Assembly (NCBI GenBank): GCA_022823605.1
Contig: JAJEHS010000006.1
Coordinates: 469,001-533,000, forward strand
Direction: 5' to 3'
Origin: Paracoccaceae bacterium
GTDB taxonomy: Bacteria; Pseudomonadota; Alphaproteobacteria; Rhodobacterales; Rhodobacteraceae
DNA: 64,000 nt
Part shown: positions 1 through 9,866 of the stretch, one piece after another
Layout: every line of letters starts with the position of its first letter
Numbering within the stretch: position 1 is the stretch's first letter
Made by a program: the position numbers and the translations under genes
The notes under the pieces: generated by a model
The model's input: the letters and a program-made list of their open reading frames with translations, nothing else
Databases searched by the model: none
What the model was told of the DNA's origin: nothing

Positions 1-837
1 TGAAACCCCAAAGGCCTCTACAATATCGGACGTTACCAACTGGCCTCCGATGTTGAATGAATCCGTAAATAGCATGTGTTTTTTCATAAATCCTGCCAAG
101 TTTGTTACACCATGCCCTACATCAACAATGACTGAGCCCAATTCCAATTCATTTTCCACCAATGTTGACAAGCCGGATGCATAAGCCGAGGAGACCAACC
201 CGGCTAGATTCAACTTGGAAATTGTCAATGCCTCCAAAATACATTCAAGAGCTTCCGTTGATATGGTTACGGCATTGATCGACACCGTAAGTCTATTGCC
301 GGATTGACCTCTCGGGTCCAATATTCCCCCCCGATGATCAATGGCAAAGTTTATTGGCTGGGCATGAATGAATTCGCAGCCTTCCATACTAGCGGGTATC
401 TTGCTATCCAATATAGCTTTGGCAATATGCTTTTCGGTGACCTGATTCCCAAATAATTCAGTACTCCCCGTGTAAATACTGGATGATTGTGTCAAACCCG
501 AAAAACCAATGACAACTTCATTTGATCTCTGCCCGGCAATTCGAAAAGTGTGGTGCAAGGTTTTCTTGATGGCATTTGAGGTCTGAACAGGGTCAATGAC
601 CTCCCCGTCTTCAACTCCGTCTGAACCCGTGTAATATAAACCAAGAACTCGACAACCCAGGTTGGGTAAAAACAATCCGGCCTTGGGAACGACCCGGTCT
701 GAATTGGTATCCCCTATCTGGACCAGTGCTGACGATATCTTTGAGGATCCTATATCCAGGACATTAATGAATCCCCTCGACCGGGCATTGTTTTGATATT
801 CCCTCATCCTTTTTTGAAATTTGAACTGCTCTTTCAT
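1..837 (-). CDS. ftsA: Cell division protein FtsA (partial, C-terminus missing)
   Basis: FtsA is an actin-like ATPase that anchors FtsZ filaments to the inner membrane and recruits later divisome proteins. The reading frame is open from an ATG at 837 to the left edge, giving about 279 residues; the rest, including the membrane-targeting helix, lies outside. Visible actin-fold signatures are VLDIGSSKISSALVQ near residues 25-40 (phosphate-1 loop) and VIVDVGHGVTNLAGF near residues 225-240 (phosphate-2 loop). It is the last gene of the dcw cluster seen here and starts 17 bases after ftsQ ends; ftsZ is expected next, outside the window. Identification is secure. Confidence 0.95.
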   Translation of the reverse strand, partial: MKEQFKFQKRMREYQNNARSRGFINVLDIGSSKISSALVQIGDTNSDRVVPKAGLFLPNLGCRVLGLYYTGSDGVEDGEVIDPVQTSNAIKKTLHHTFRIAGQRSNEVVIGFSGLTQSSSIYTGSTELFGNQVTEKHIAKAILDSKIPASMEGCEFIHAQPINFAIDHRGGILDPRGQSGNRLTVSINAVTISTEALECILEALTISKLNLAGLVSSAYASGLSTLVENELELGSVIVDVGHGVTNLAGFMKKHMLFTDSFNIGGQLVTSDIVEAFGVS

Positions 838-854
838 TATTTTTCCTCAAGTTA

Positions 855-1643
855 TTATTGGTTAGTATAATTCCTCACATAAATCGTTTTTGGGATTCTG
901 AGGTCAAGGATGGATATCTGCCTTGAAAGCAAATTCTCGTTTTCGTCCAGAACCTTTAATTTCCGCATGGCCTCAAGTGGTTCTTTTTCAGGTAGTTTGA
1001 TCACTCTGTCCCCATCCATAATTACGTCCCACCGTCGTTGCCCTACCCTAACCAGCCCCCTGACATGATGATTTATCTTCTCAGACACGGACAGGATTTC
1101 CATGGCCTCCATTACCTTTTTGTCGGCATCCTTGCCGGCAATAACAAAAAAATCGTAATAGGTATTTCGATTGGTGACAGTATCCAGAGAATACCCGTCC
1201 TTATCCAGAAGGTGGTATTGCTTATTATCATACCACAAAACGAGTGGGATTCTTTCCTCAACCTCAACTTTCAAAACGCCATTTTTTTCAATGGCAAGTT
1301 CAACATCAGTGACCGATGGAATAAATGTAATGCCTTTTTTCAATTGGTTTAGGTCGAGGTTGAGGGAGTTGAGATTGCTTTTCCTAAGTTCCTCAGTCAA
1401 ATAGAGGGATATTTGCGTATCAAGAACTTCTGATGCTCCCAATACCTCCACATCCGTAATTTTCAAGTTCTGTTCGTCACCCCAGTTAGTGATAGCCAGC
1501 AAGGGTTCCTTCCAGAAACCCTGGTCTGGTGGGAAAAACCTGAACCACATGAATATGAACGCTGCGGCTACAACCAGAGGTAGGACATAGTTAAAGGCTA
1601 TCAGCGTGTATTTGTTAAAGAAAATGATCTTGAGATAATTCAT
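855..1643 (-). CDS. ftsQ: Cell division protein FtsQ
   Basis: FtsQ is a bitopic inner-membrane protein that, with FtsL and FtsB, links early cytoplasmic and late periplasmic divisome proteins. The 262-residue product has a short cytoplasmic N-terminus, one membrane segment at about residues 13-33 and a periplasmic region with a POTRA-like stretch at about residues 55-130 (ITDVEVLGASEV near its start, then LKVEVEERIPLVLWY). The start is ATG at 1643. It lies between ddl (26-base gap) and ftsA (17-base gap) in the usual alphaproteobacterial order. Sequence conservation is modest, as is normal for FtsQ, so the call rests on topology, the POTRA region and synteny. Confidence 0.93.
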   Translation of the reverse strand: MNYLKIIFFNKYTLIAFNYVLPLVVAAAFIFMWFRFFPPDQGFWKEPLLAITNWGDEQNLKITDVEVLGASEVLDTQISLYLTEELRKSNLNSLNLDLNQLKKGITFIPSVTDVELAIEKNGVLKVEVEERIPLVLWYDNKQYHLLDKDGYSLDTVTNRNTYYDFFVIAGKDADKKVMEAMEILSVSEKINHHVRGLVRVGQRRWDVIMDGDRVIKLPEKEPLEAMRKLKVLDENENLLSRQISILDLRIPKTIYVRNYTNQ

Positions 1644-1669
1644 CGCTTTTCGATACCGGATGCCTATTT

Positions 1670-2581
1670 TTATTTGTTCGAGCTGGCCATCTCAACCAGT
1701 TTTCTACACAATTGCCCTAGGTTCATGCCTGTTAACCTGGCTTGTTCGGGTGATAGTGATGTTGGGGTCATCCCGGGTTGGGTATTCGTTTCCAAAACCA
1801 TCAATCCATCCAGCCCCTGTGTATCATCCCAGCGAAAATCGGTTCGGGTCAACCCTTCACATCCCAATGCTTGGTGGGCAACTTCAGCGTACTTGAGACA
1901 GGCATCGAACACATCTTCCGGGATTTTTGCGGGAACTTCATGGTAAGAGCCATTTTCGCTATATTTGGCACTATAATCATAAAATCCCCTGGTAATGATT
2001 TCCGTAACATTCAGGGAATTGTCATTGAGTACACTTACGGTCAGTTCCCTGCCGGGAATATATTTCTCTATCATGTAATCAACTTCAAATTTCTTGCCCA
2101 AAACCGAACAGTTTTCTTCCGAGTGAACTATTTCAACTCCTACTGAAGACCCGTCCCTGACTGGCTTAATGACATATGGCGGCTTGAAAGGCAAATGCTC
2201 TACTTCCTTATACTTGGGGATTTTTCTGCCTTGGGGAGTAGGAAGTTGATTGGCTTCGTAAACCTCCTTGGTTTTAATTTTATCCATTGCTGTTGATGAT
2301 GCATGTACTCCTGAATGTGTATAGGGAATTTGCAACCATTCGAATATACCTTGAGCACAGCCATCTTCACCCCAACGTCCGTGTAACGCATTAAAAATAA
2401 CATCAGGTTCTGCTTTTGTCAGAAGGTCAATCAGGTCAATATCAGCGATTATATCAATAACCTCAAAACCTTCACCCTTCAGGGCACGACTACATTCCTT
2501 TCCTGTTACCAGGGACACTTCCCTTTCAGAGGAAAATCCTCCCATGACCACTGCGACTTTCTGGTAATCCTGACCTGACAT
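1670..2581 (-). CDS. ddl: D-alanine--D-alanine ligase
   Basis: Ddl joins two D-alanines using ATP, supplying the terminal dipeptide that MurF adds to the peptidoglycan stem. The 303-residue length is typical of DdlB. Motifs include the N-terminal GGFSSEREVSLVTG, NALHGRWGEDGCAQG, the ATP-grasp segment YVIKPVRDGSSVGVEIV, and the C-terminal metal- and substrate-binding ETNTQPGMTPTSL, where most homologues read EVNTQPGMTPTSL. It starts at ATG 2581, ten bases after the murB stop, and is followed by ftsQ. Transcription is presumably shared with the whole dcw operon. Confidence 0.97.
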   Translation of the reverse strand: MSGQDYQKVAVVMGGFSSEREVSLVTGKECSRALKGEGFEVIDIIADIDLIDLLTKAEPDVIFNALHGRWGEDGCAQGIFEWLQIPYTHSGVHASSTAMDKIKTKEVYEANQLPTPQGRKIPKYKEVEHLPFKPPYVIKPVRDGSSVGVEIVHSEENCSVLGKKFEVDYMIEKYIPGRELTVSVLNDNSLNVTEIITRGFYDYSAKYSENGSYHEVPAKIPEDVFDACLKYAEVAHQALGCEGLTRTDFRWDDTQGLDGLMVLETNTQPGMTPTSLSPEQARLTGMNLGQLCRKLVEMASSNK

Positions 2582-2591
2582 AACGTGCTAA

Positions 2592-3563
2592 CTATCCGTG
2601 GTGACCTTCATGGATTTTTGGATGGACCAGTTCTCCAATCCGTTTGACTTCCCATTCCAGTATGGTACTGCTTTGTTGGTATACTTCCCTTCGAACCATT
2701 TCACCCAGGTTTTCGATTTGGGATGCTGTCGCATTTCCAAGATTCAAGAGAAAATTGGGATGTTTCTCCGATACCTGAGCATCACCCTTTCTCATTCCCC
2801 TCATACCTGCCTTATCTATCAGTTTCCAAGCTAGGAGTTCCGTATCATCATCCTGATCAAAGGTCGAAGAGTATCCAACGGGATTACGGAAGGTTGAACC
2901 AGCAGTTTTCACTCCCGTCGGCTGGGTCCTGTTACGTTTGTCCAAGTAGGACTCAATCCTTTCCATCAGCCTATCCGGATTGCCACTTTCACCATTCAGT
3001 ACAACCTCCACGATAATTGCATCATCCTCTATACCGCTATATCTGTAGGAAAGTTCCAACTCATCCCTGGCCAGATATTTTAAATCCCCATTCCGGGTAA
3101 TAATTCCAACCCTCACAAGGTGGTCGGCAAGGTACGAGCCATAGCACCCTGCATTCATTTTCACGGCACCGCCAATGGTACCTGGTATGGTCCTCAAAAA
3201 GGTTAGGTCAATGCCACTTTGGGCAGCATTGATTGCGACCTGGGAATCTTTGGCAAATGCTCCGGCAGTCACCTGGTTCTTGTCACAATCAATATGTGAA
3301 AACTCCCTGCCAAGCCTTATGACCAACCCACGATACCCCCCGTCCCTGATAATCAGGTTTGAACCTGCACCCAAGACAAAATAGGAAATATGATCATTGA
3401 TGTTCCTGATGAATTCTGCTAAATCATCAAGGTCCGCTGGCTGATACAACCAATTGGCGTTCCCGCCAACACCCAACCAACTTCTAGAACCAAGTGAACA
3501 GTTGGATTTGAGAATCCCCCGGTATTCAAACCCTGAAGATTCCTTGAACAATTCCGGTTTCAT
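2592..3563 (-). CDS. murB: UDP-N-acetylenolpyruvoylglucosamine reductase
   Basis: MurB is the FAD enzyme that reduces UDP-GlcNAc-enolpyruvate to UDP-MurNAc. I place the start at ATG 3563, giving 323 residues (MKPELFKESS...). The frame stays open to 3674, but that would overlap murC by over 100 bases and add a tail unlike MurB, whereas 3563 lies one base after the murC stop (TAAAATG). Seen are the FAD-domain VLGAGSNLIIRDGGYRGLVI, RTIPGTIGGAVKMNAGCYG, the catalytic-serine segment TAGSTFRNP, and a C-terminal EKHPNFLLNLGNATASQI. It sits between murC and ddl. Confidence 0.96.
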   Translation of the reverse strand: MKPELFKESSGFEYRGILKSNCSLGSRSWLGVGGNANWLYQPADLDDLAEFIRNINDHISYFVLGAGSNLIIRDGGYRGLVIRLGREFSHIDCDKNQVTAGAFAKDSQVAINAAQSGIDLTFLRTIPGTIGGAVKMNAGCYGSYLADHLVRVGIITRNGDLKYLARDELELSYRYSGIEDDAIIVEVVLNGESGNPDRLMERIESYLDKRNRTQPTGVKTAGSTFRNPVGYSSTFDQDDDTELLAWKLIDKAGMRGMRKGDAQVSEKHPNFLLNLGNATASQIENLGEMVRREVYQQSSTILEWEVKRIGELVHPKIHEGHHG

Positions 3564-3564
3564 T

Positions 3565-4974
3565 TTATCGCACACTGTTTTGCACCAATAAATCGGGTAA
3601 GGCATAGGCCCATTCGGAAATATTACCTGCCCCGAGGAAGATAACCATATCTCCGGGATTGGCTGTCTTGCCAATAATTTCTGTCAATTCATCAAGTCCC
3701 CGGGTGGTCATAGCATTCTTGTGGCCATGTTGAATAAGACCTTCAACCAATGATTCCTTGCTGACGCCCTTGATGGGGCTTTCCCCAGCAGCGTAGACAT
3801 CTGTAATGATTGCCAGGTCAGCCTGATTGAAGCAGCGGCAAAATTCATTGAAGAGATTATTGAGACGAGTATATCTGTGGGGTTGGTGAATGGCAATGAT
3901 TTGCCCCTTGGTTTTCTGTCGTGCAGCCTTTAGAACTGCCTTGATTTCAACCGGATGATGACCATAATCATCAACAATTTCCACATTATTGACAATACCT
4001 ACCTGAGTAAACCTCCGATTTACCCCCCGGAATTCCTTGAGTGCACTTGCGATACTGTCAATCGGCATACCCAATTGCCAAGCAACCGTGATCGCCGAGA
4101 CTGCATTTGAAACATTGTGCTCACCGACCATGGGAAGTTGAAACAACCCCCTTGCACCCCCATCCAAGTTGAAATTTACCTCAAAATTGGACAAACCGTT
4201 CTCGAAACCAAGTGACCTGAACTGGATATCAGCCTGATTGGTTGCACCGTAGGTAATAATTCTTCGATCGGTTATTCTACCCACCATAGCTTGAACTTCG
4301 GGATGATCAATACAGCAGACAGCAAACCCGTAGAATGGAATGTTTGAAACGAAAGAGTCGAAAGCATGCCGCAAATTGTCGAATGATCCATAATGATCCA
4401 TGTGTTCGGGATCAATGTTGGTAACTATCGCGATTGTAGCAGGAAGTTTGAGAAAGGTGCCATCACTTTCATCGGCTTCAACCACCATCCAGTCTCCCTC
4501 TCCCTTTCGGGCATTGGAACCGTAAGCTTTGATAATTCCTCCATTGATGACAGTGGGATCAAATTCACCCTTTTCCAAGAGGGTTGCAACCAAAGTGGTG
4601 GTGGTCGTTTTACCATGGGTTCCGGCAACCGCAATGTTGGATCTGAACCTCATCAATTCTGCAAGCATTTCGGCTCTTCGGACAATGGGAAGTCCCAACT
4701 CCCTTGCCTGTTTCAATTCTGGATTGTCAGGTGATATCGCCGAGGAAACAACAACTGCTGCACTGTCCCTGACATTATCCGGGGAATGGCCTAGGAATAT
4801 CCTTGCACCCAGTGACTTGAGCCTTCTGGTAATATTCGAATCGTTGATATCACTACCCTGCACGGTATAGCCAAGGGTAAGCAAAACCTCAGCTATGCCT
4901 GACATTCCGATACCACCAATACCCACGAAGTGAATCGTACCAACCTGTGTCGAGAATTTTGTTATCCAATTCAA
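3565..4974 (-). CDS. murC: UDP-N-acetylmuramate--L-alanine ligase
   Basis: MurC adds L-alanine to UDP-MurNAc with ATP hydrolysis, the first stem-peptide step. The 469-residue protein has the N-terminal Rossmann motif [17 protein letters not shown], the ATP loop [14 protein letters not shown] at about residues 120-135, and the Mur-ligase C-terminal domain with [11 protein letters not shown] and QPHRYTR. The start is a TTG at 4974 that overlaps the murG stop in a TTGA junction. An ATG near this point is absent, and the predicted N-terminus is the expected few residues before the glycine-rich loop, so TTG with translational coupling to murG is the best reading. Confidence 0.96.
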   Translation of the reverse strand: MNWITKFSTQVGTIHFVGIGGIGMSGIAEVLLTLGYTVQGSDINDSNITRRLKSLGARIFLGHSPDNVRDSAAVVVSSAISPDNPELKQARELGLPIVRRAEMLAELMRFRSNIAVAGTHGKTTTTTLVATLLEKGEFDPTVINGGIIKAYGSNARKGEGDWMVVEADESDGTFLKLPATIAIVTNIDPEHMDHYGSFDNLRHAFDSFVSNIPFYGFAVCCIDHPEVQAMVGRITDRRIITYGATNQADIQFRSLGFENGLSNFEVNFNLDGGARGLFQLPMVGEHNVSNAVSAITVAWQLGMPIDSIASALKEFRGVNRRFTQVGIVNNVEIVDDYGHHPVEIKAVLKAARQKTKGQIIAIHQPHRYTRLNNLFNEFCRCFNQADLAIITDVYAAGESPIKGVSKESLVEGLIQHGHKNAMTTRGLDELTEIIGKTANPGDMVIFLGAGNISEWAYALPDLLVQNSVR

Positions 4975-6077
4975 TTTTTTGCTCCATCCTCGGGGTTGTC
5001 GACCAAGTCCCCCAACCTTTTGGCTGCATCAGCTACTCCCAATACTTTGCTTGCTGCAGCCATTTGCCTGGCCTTTTCAGGATTTCCAATGATACTTACT
5101 ATTGCTTCACTCATCAATTCTGGCTTGAGGATATTTTCCCCAAGTACTATAGCCGCCCCTGCTTTTTCGAGAGATTTTGAATTGATGGTTTGTTCATCGT
5201 TGGAAGCTGCAGCAAAAGGAACAAGGATTGACGGCAAGCCCATTGCCATGATTTCTGCAATCGAGGAAGCTCCCGAGCGTGCAATGATCAATTGTGATTT
5301 GATCATCAATTCAGGTATATTCTCGTAAAAGGGCTTGATTTCATAATCCACTCCCAAACCCTGATAAATACTTTCAACTTCGGACAGATTTTCTTCCCTT
5401 ACCTGTTGATGTATTGATAGTCTTTGAAGAAGTTCATCAGGTAATCCTGATATGGCATCAGGAATTATTTGATCAAAAATCCTGGCTCCCTGACTTCCCC
5501 CAATAATCAGAACATTTATTTTCTGGTCGGAAGAAAATTCATACGAATGACCCAAACTGGAGAGAATCTCCTTGCGAATGGGATTTCCGGTAAAAACCCA
5601 ATTTGTTCCGGAAGGGAATTGGGGTGAATGGGAGCCACTTGCCACCACCTTTACTCTTTTGGCGAAAAGACGATTAACGATTCCCATGTTACCGTTTTGT
5701 TCGTGAATGATGCTTGGAATACCCAACAACATTCCACCTAACAGCGGAGTAAAGGTGGCATAGCTGCCAAAACCGACCAACCGGCTTGGCCTGTCTCCCA
5801 GGATTTTTCCAAGGACAATAAGCAAACTCCATGACAAAATCAAGGCAACACCAATCTTGGCCAGCAAGGACTTTTGTGAGAAAGGTTTTGATGGAATCAG
5901 ATCACATTGTGACTCTGGCGGGAAGTTTCTGGCCAGCGCCTTGACCCTATGATCCATCCAGACTTTGACCCGCCATCCCCTGGCTACCATTTCCTCGGCT
6001 AGTGACTGGGCAGGAAAGACATGCCCTCCTGTACCTCCAGTAGCAATAATGATGAGAGGCTTAGATTTTCTGGACAT
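4971..6077 (-). CDS. murG: UDP-GlcNAc--lipid I N-acetylglucosaminyltransferase
   Basis: MurG is a peripheral inner-membrane GT28 glycosyltransferase that converts lipid I to lipid II. The 368-residue protein carries the N-terminal [19 protein letters not shown] loop, [19 protein letters not shown] in the acceptor domain, the donor-binding [17 protein letters not shown], and the C-terminal [21 protein letters not shown]. It starts at ATG 6077, 19 bases after ftsW, and its stop overlaps the TTG start of murC. Length and motif order match the family. Confidence 0.97.
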   Translation of the reverse strand: MSRKSKPLIIIATGGTGGHVFPAQSLAEEMVARGWRVKVWMDHRVKALARNFPPESQCDLIPSKPFSQKSLLAKIGVALILSWSLLIVLGKILGDRPSRLVGFGSYATFTPLLGGMLLGIPSIIHEQNGNMGIVNRLFAKRVKVVASGSHSPQFPSGTNWVFTGNPIRKEILSSLGHSYEFSSDQKINVLIIGGSQGARIFDQIIPDAISGLPDELLQRLSIHQQVREENLSEVESIYQGLGVDYEIKPFYENIPELMIKSQLIIARSGASSIAEIMAMGLPSILVPFAAASNDEQTINSKSLEKAGAAIVLGENILKPELMSEAIVSIIGNPEKARQMAAASKVLGVADAAKRLGDLVDNPEDGAKN

Positions 6078-6096
6078 TCAACAAATAATCATGATT

Positions 6097-7260
6097 CTAA
6101 AAAATATAATTATCTCTCTCGTTTTCCTCTGGTATTCTGGTAAAACAGAACAACATTCCCAAGGATATTCCAATTGCCAGCATGGAGGACCCACCGTATG
6201 AAATCAAAGGCAAGGTCATGCCTGTTGGAGGAAAAAGCTTCGCTGATACAGCCAAGTTAATAAAGGTTTGGGCAATTATATTGATAACCAAACCGGTTCC
6301 GGCAAACAGTAGAAAATTGTCCCGGACCTTGCTTAGGCGATAGAATGAACGCAAAACAATAAAAAGATAGATGGCGATAATGGCCAGTACCAAAATTAAC
6401 CCATATTCCTCGGCAGCAATGGCGATAATGAAATCAGTATGGCCATCCGGAAGATTCCATTTATATTCGCCTCCACCTGGCCCCGTTCCCGTAATACTGC
6501 CATTTTGGATGGATGCAAAACTGATCCCAACCTGATCATTGTTGGTACCTGTACCAAGGATGGAAGATATGAAGGAATCAATTCGAGTGGCAAAGTGGGA
6601 TGAAAATGTATAGGCAGAATATGCACCTGCGATCAGAATGGCACCAATGAAGATCAGGAGCATGATCGGGGCACCTGCAGCGAAATATATGGCACACCAG
6701 CCTAGAATGACCAATCCCGTTTGACCAAAATCGGGCTGCAATACCAGAAGTACACAGCACATAAGGGTAACGAAAATGGAAAGGTAAATTCCAAAGTTGT
6801 TGTTATTTTCAAATGCACCGCGAAACAGCCAGGCCGAAAATATGATCAAGCCGGGCTTCAGGAATTCCGATGGTTGTATTGAAGTAAAGCCCAGGCTTAA
6901 CCAACGAATCGATCCCTTGCCAAAATCAGTACCGATTATTGGCAGGAACAATATCAGGAGGAACGAGACTAGGAATACCCAACATCCAACCCTGAGGGCA
7001 GACTTTGGTTGGAGCATGGATAACAAAACCATTACGGATAACCCTCCTAGCCCAAGGATTAAATGACGGAAGAAATAATACATTGATGGTACGTTGTTCC
7101 TCTCGGCAAGAGGGGTTGTTGACGAAGAACTCAAGATAACTCCAATGATGAAAAGGGTTAAAACAGCGGCGAGTGAAAACCGGTCGACTTCGCGCCACCA
7201 TTTTACAATGTGGGCACCAGAATTGGGGTTCTCCTCCCATGTGTGGGTAATTGTTGTCAT
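6097..7260 (-). CDS. ftsW: Septal peptidoglycan polymerase FtsW (SEDS family)
   Basis: FtsW polymerises septal glycan strands together with FtsI. The 387-residue polytopic protein has about ten predicted membrane segments, the SEDS features GIGSIRWLSLGFTSIQPSEFLK-like (here GKGSIRWLSLGFTSIQ then PSEFLKPGLI) with the conserved QPSE region, and the C-terminal PPTGMTLPLISYGGSS. It starts at ATG 7260. A 102-base gap separates it from murD upstream, one of the longer gaps inside the operon. FtsW rather than RodA is supported by position in the dcw cluster. Confidence 0.96.
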   Translation of the reverse strand: MTTITHTWEENPNSGAHIVKWWREVDRFSLAAVLTLFIIGVILSSSSTTPLAERNNVPSMYYFFRHLILGLGGLSVMVLLSMLQPKSALRVGCWVFLVSFLLILFLPIIGTDFGKGSIRWLSLGFTSIQPSEFLKPGLIIFSAWLFRGAFENNNNFGIYLSIFVTLMCCVLLVLQPDFGQTGLVILGWCAIYFAAGAPIMLLIFIGAILIAGAYSAYTFSSHFATRIDSFISSILGTGTNNDQVGISFASIQNGSITGTGPGGGEYKWNLPDGHTDFIIAIAAEEYGLILVLAIIAIYLFIVLRSFYRLSKVRDNFLLFAGTGLVINIIAQTFINLAVSAKLFPPTGMTLPLISYGGSSMLAIGISLGMLFCFTRIPEENERDNYIF

Positions 7261-7362
7261 GATACTGCTCGCTCTTACTTACCAATTGATCCTTGATGGA
7301 TTCTATTTTGGTTTATGGGCCTCTCGACCCAGAAGAATCAATAAATCATGAACGTGGATATT

Positions 7363-8769
7363 TCAAGTAATTTTATTGACTTCACTGATAAAATGAAATC
7401 CTCGCTCCTCAAAATCCCTGTACTGATCAAAACTTGCTGCTGCAGGAGCCAGCAGGACAGTGTCTCCTGCCCGGGCGTTGGTTGATGCGGCCACTATGGC
7501 CTCAGGAAGGTTGGGGAATACCGAATGGGGAACTTGTCTGAGTTCAAGAGCAAAATTCTTTGCGGAGTGACCAAAAAAATATGCATGTTTGACATTGTTG
7601 AGTGATTTTCCGAGTGTCCTGATACCACCTTCCTTTGCCAATCCACCGGCAATCCAGTGTATTCTTTGGTGGGACTCCAGAGCCCTTGTTGTACTTTTGA
7701 CATTGGTGGCCTTGGAGTCATTGATATAGATGACTCCGTTCTTTTTGGCTACAACCTGACTTCTGTGGGGTAAGCCATCGAAACGATTGAAATAGTCGAT
7801 TACCTTCTCACCGGGAACATTCAGATGACAACAGGCAAAATAGGCTGCGGCTGCATTCTGAAGGTTATGATTGCCCAATAGGCCGGGATTGTTTCCCATT
7901 GAATACGTGCCAATGACTTTGCCTTCTGCAAACTCTGTCAGGGTTTTGTTTGAACCGATCATGCCATAATGGGGAATTTTCTTCGATTTATCATTTGAAA
8001 TTATTGCCAAGCGGGTTCCCTGATCCCTGGAAATAATATTATTACCCAAAAACTCTCCTTCGGGTTCATCAACACCAATTATGGCCAATTCCAGATTATT
8101 CCCATCAAACAACCTTCTCTTGGCGGCAAAATAGCCCCCCATCCCATGATGCCTGTCCAAGTGGTCCTCATCAAGATTCAAAAAAATGGCCACATCTGGA
8201 TTTAACCTGCTGGCAGGCTCCGATTGGTAGGACGACACCTCAAGAATAATGTGGGTCAATTCCTCAAGGTTTTCCAAACCCAATACGGCTATTCCTATAT
8301 TCCCCGCTACAGCACTTTTGTACCCATGTGATTGTAAAACATGGTTGATCAGGGCAGCTGTGGTTGATTTTCCATTTGTTCCGGTTACCGCAACAATTTT
8401 TGGAATCTCCCCCTTAGGTTTGCTTTGCTTGAAATGTTCGTGGAAGTGGAAGAACAAACCAATGTCATTATCGACCGGTATTCCTCTGTTCAGGGCCATT
8501 CGAATTATGGGATGAGGTTCGGGATACAGGTGGGGAATTCCTGGTGAAACGATCAGTCTGGATATCCGGTTTTCTTCCCAAATCCGTTCCCTAGTGATAT
8601 CCACAAGTTCAATATTCTGTTTTCGAGCAGATTCCCGAGAATGTTCCGCTTCGTCCCAAGGCAATACATTAGCCCCTCCCCGCTTCAACGCATGACAAGT
8701 AGCCAGTCCTGTACGGCCCAGACCGAGGACAGCAAATTGTTTATCTTTTACGCCAGGTGGCTTGAACAC
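7363..8769 (-). CDS. murD: UDP-N-acetylmuramoyl-L-alanine--D-glutamate ligase
   Basis: MurD adds D-glutamate to UDP-MurNAc-L-Ala. The 468-residue protein has VLGLGRTGLATCHALKRGG at the N-terminus, the ATP loop VTGTNGKSTTAALI near residues 130-143, NLDEDHLDRHHGM in the central domain, GLPHRSQVV, and the C-terminal LLAPAAASFDQYRDFEERG. The start is GTG at 8769, directly abutting the mraY TAG with no spacer, which implies translational coupling. The product acts in the cytoplasm between MurC and MurE. Confidence 0.97.
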   Translation of the reverse strand: MFKPPGVKDKQFAVLGLGRTGLATCHALKRGGANVLPWDEAEHSRESARKQNIELVDITRERIWEENRISRLIVSPGIPHLYPEPHPIIRMALNRGIPVDNDIGLFFHFHEHFKQSKPKGEIPKIVAVTGTNGKSTTAALINHVLQSHGYKSAVAGNIGIAVLGLENLEELTHIILEVSSYQSEPASRLNPDVAIFLNLDEDHLDRHHGMGGYFAAKRRLFDGNNLELAIIGVDEPEGEFLGNNIISRDQGTRLAIISNDKSKKIPHYGMIGSNKTLTEFAEGKVIGTYSMGNNPGLLGNHNLQNAAAAYFACCHLNVPGEKVIDYFNRFDGLPHRSQVVAKKNGVIYINDSKATNVKSTTRALESHQRIHWIAGGLAKEGGIRTLGKSLNNVKHAYFFGHSAKNFALELRQVPHSVFPNLPEAIVAASTNARAGDTVLLAPAAASFDQYRDFEERGFHFISEVNKIT

Positions 8770-9849
8770 CTATCTGACTTTCAGGGAAGCTAGACCAATC
8801 AGGGCTAGAATAAGGGCTATTATCCAAAAGCGAATAACAATTTGGGGCTCACCCCAACCCCTCTTTTCAAAATGGTGGTGAATGGGGGCCATTGCAAAAA
8901 TTCTTTTCTTGGTTTTTCGATAATAAAGAACCTGAATTATAACACTGAGGGCTTCAACGACAAATAATCCCCCTACAAATGCGAAAACAATCTCATGCTT
9001 GGTTAATACGGCTATGGTTCCTACGGCACCACCCAATCCCAAGGAACCGGTATCACCCATGAAGACTGCTGCCGGTGGTGCATTGTACCATAAAAAACCC
9101 AAACCTGCACCGATTATGCTTGATGTGAATATCAACAGTTCTCCAGTCCCTGGAACATAATGAACGTCCAGATATTCTGTAAAGTCAATCCTCCCAACTG
9201 CATAGGAAATAATACCCAAGGTTCCGGCTGCAATCATGATTGGTACTATGGCCAAGCCATCCAACCCGTCTGTCAGATTGACGGCATTCGCGGACCCGAC
9301 GATTACCAGGGCAGCAAAAGGTATGAAGAAGATACCCAGATTCACCAGCCAATCCTTGAAAATGGGAAAGGCCAACATGCCGGATAACCCACCTGGATGG
9401 ACAGCGATTGCTACATACCCCACGAAACAACCAATGATCAATTCAACCCCCAGCCTCCTTTTACCTGATAATCCCTTATGGGTATTTTTTCTGAGTTTGG
9501 ACCAGTCATCAATCATGCCGATGAGGGAAAGAGCCAGAGTTGTAAGCAGGGCTATCCAGACGTAAACATTATCCAATTTGGCCCAAAGCAGGGTTGAAAT
9601 GACCAAAGCACCTATGATCAACATTCCACCCATTGTCGGCGTTCCAGACTTGGCCTGATGATCAGGACCAACCTCTCTTATCGGTTGACCATGTGGTTGT
9701 AACCGCTTGAGGTATCTGATCATGGCGGGCCCCATCAGAAAACCGATCAGGAGAGAGGTTATCAATGCCCCGCTGGCTCGAAAGGTAATGTACCTGAAGA
9801 GATTGAAGAAATCTCCTCCATCAGACAATTGGGCAAGCATTTCAAACAT
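8770..9849 (-). CDS. mraY: Phospho-N-acetylmuramoyl-pentapeptide-transferase
   Basis: MraY transfers phospho-MurNAc-pentapeptide to undecaprenyl phosphate, forming lipid I at the inner membrane. The 359-residue protein has about ten membrane segments and all signature loops: SGTPTMGG after the first helices, MIDDWSKLRKNTHKGLSG with catalytic aspartates, NAVNLTDGLDGLA, FMGDTGSLGLGG, and the histidine-rich APIHHHFEKRGWGEPQIVIR. It starts at ATG 9849, 17 bases after murF, and its stop abuts murD. Confidence 0.98.
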   Translation of the reverse strand: MFEMLAQLSDGGDFFNLFRYITFRASGALITSLLIGFLMGPAMIRYLKRLQPHGQPIREVGPDHQAKSGTPTMGGMLIIGALVISTLLWAKLDNVYVWIALLTTLALSLIGMIDDWSKLRKNTHKGLSGKRRLGVELIIGCFVGYVAIAVHPGGLSGMLAFPIFKDWLVNLGIFFIPFAALVIVGSANAVNLTDGLDGLAIVPIMIAAGTLGIISYAVGRIDFTEYLDVHYVPGTGELLIFTSSIIGAGLGFLWYNAPPAAVFMGDTGSLGLGGAVGTIAVLTKHEIVFAFVGGLFVVEALSVIIQVLYYRKTKKRIFAMAPIHHHFEKRGWGEPQIVIRFWIIALILALIGLASLKVR

Positions 9850-9866
9850 TATTGACCTTAACTCCT

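Noticed and set aside
3564-3674. N-terminal extension of murB to 3674
   Set aside because: It would overlap murC by about 110 bases and the added residues are a shadow of the murC C-terminus. ATG 3563, one base after the murC stop, fits the family.
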